From the NCBI RefSeq assembly GCF_013408795.1, contig NZ_JACCCC010000001.1:6138001-6202000 (forward strand): DNA of 64,000 bases. Direction: 5' to 3'. The DNA comes from Spinactinospora alkalitolerans (GTDB lineage Bacteria; Actinomycetota; Actinomycetes; Streptosporangiales; Streptosporangiaceae). The position numbers were made by a program, and so were the translations under genes. Position 1 is the first letter of the stretch, and each line of letters begins with the position of its first letter. This document shows positions 63,311 through 64,000 of the stretch, piece after piece. The notes beneath the pieces are model-generated. The model saw only the letters and a program-made list of their open reading frames with translations, was not told where the DNA came from and searched no databases.

Positions 63311-64000
63311 TCAGGGGGTCGGGTCGGCGAGGCGGTGGCGGTGGTCGCTGTCCGGGGCGCGCCAGATGGCGGCGGCCGGGCCGGGGACGGCCAGGAGCGC
63401 GTGGGTGGTGAGCCGGATCGGGGTGGCTGGGGTGGCGTGCGGGGCCAGGGCGGCGGCGAGGTTGGTTTCGCGGGCGGTGCCGGGCACGGCGAACAGGATG
63501 GGCGAGGGCATGCGGCTGGCGGCGGCCAGGCGGGCGTAGCCGGGGAGTTTCCTGGCGACCCGGGTCAGGGCTTCGGTGCCGGTGTCGTATTCGAGGAAGG
63601 CGTCCACCCGCGCCTCCTCTTCGATCCAGCGCAGGTAGGCGTCCGGGCGCACGTAGCCGCCCCATTCGGCCGCGGACTGGACCTCGCCCCACCACACCGC
63701 GAGGTGGGCGCCCGGGGTGGCGCGGGCGGCGAGGGTGAAGGCGGTGAAGGTCTGGACGAGTCCGGTGGTGTGGTCGAGTTTGGCCGAGTGGGCGATTCCG
63801 GCTGCGGTGTCGTGACGGTAGCCGAGTTCGTCCAGGCCCAGGCCGCGGTGGTGGGCCAGCACGCGCGCGCCGGTGGGGGCGAGCGTCCAGTGCACGGGAC
63901 GCGTGCCGGGTCCCGGGGTGGTGGGGCGGAAGGTGTCGAGGAGTCCGTAGCGGTGCAGGGCGAGCAGGCGCCGGCGGGCGTTGCGGGCGGTGGGGCCGGT
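63311..64000 (-). CDS. Replication-relaxation family protein, 5' end outside the window
   Basis: At least 229 residues. The frame is open to the window edge (ARNARRRLLALHRYGLLDTF) and continues through LAPTGARVLAHHRGLGLDEL, VWWGEVQSAAEWGG, VRPDAYLRWIEEEARVDAFL, EYDTGTEALTRVARKL. This is the pattern of the replication-relaxation proteins that assist plasmid or ICE transfer, with a winged-helix N-terminus and nuclease-like C-terminus. Stop at 63311. Confidence 0.82.
   Translation of the reverse strand, partial: TGPTARNARRRLLALHRYGLLDTFRPTTPGPGTRPVHWTLAPTGARVLAHHRGLGLDELGYRHDTAAGIAHSAKLDHTTGLVQTFTAFTLAARATPGAHLAVWWGEVQSAAEWGGYVRPDAYLRWIEEEARVDAFLEYDTGTEALTRVARKLPGYARLAAASRMPSPILFAVPGTARETNLAAALAPHATPATPIRLTTHALLAVPGPAAAIWRAPDSDHRHRLADPTP

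Overview
This is a high-GC chromosome segment from a mycelial actinomycete. The evidence is G/C-ending codons, GTG/TTG starts, DevR/DevS-type regulators, XRE-DUF5753/DUF397 pairs and a MatAB-like aggregation locus. The family cannot be fixed from sequence alone; Nocardiopsaceae or Thermomonosporaceae-like is a guess.

Layout. (1) 1-9300 is core-like DNA: a DevS-type kinase, a DevR regulator preceded by a DevR box, a PPOX and a VOC protein, a two-gene exopolysaccharide locus, a TetR gene with an operator, and a NUDIX gene. (2) 9689-19608 is a catabolic region (amidase, 2-hydroxyacid dehydrogenase, DUF3830 protein, two Asp/Glu-racemase-like enzymes, GntR/FCD regulator, aldehyde dehydrogenase, class III aminotransferase). 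Identical 14-bp palindromes lie in two of its promoter regions. (3) 19790-27283 is a genomic island in tRNA-Arg(ACG), bounded by a 46-bp direct repeat. It holds a MITE-like element, an IS630-family IS and a tight operon of nucleotide enzymes: a truncated kinase-cytidine deaminase fusion, an APH-like protein, two dCTP-deaminase-like proteins, an HprK-like ATPase and a double NUDIX protein. (4) 27347-35184 is a mosaic of gene remnants followed by XRE/DUF397, an immunity-toxin pair, a membrane protein, a NUDIX gene and a second IS630 copy. (5) 35160-56318 is a second catabolic region: an alanine dehydrogenase operon and an HpaB-monooxygenase operon, each with a 36-bp palindrome of the same geometry over its promoter, plus an MHS transporter, a flavin reductase and a TetR gene that probably controls them. 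Integrase and transposase remnants interrupt it. (6) 56371-64000 repeats the XRE/DUF397-immunity-toxin-membrane protein block, then enters an integrative-conjugative element (NlpC/P60 hydrolase, replication-relaxation protein cut by the window end).

The most unusual content is the twin toxin module. Each toxin has a class IVb (Flp) prepilin-like N-terminus, a long acidic linker, a shared helical domain, a self-cleaving Hint domain and a different C-terminal toxin (ParB-like, or toxin-24-like) next to its own candidate immunity gene. A conserved 123-residue membrane protein is encoded upstream. The two copies are nearly identical up to the Hint cleavage site and unrelated after it. The nucleotide-enzyme operon in the tRNA island is the second candidate for an undescribed system; defence or nucleoside modification are both possible.
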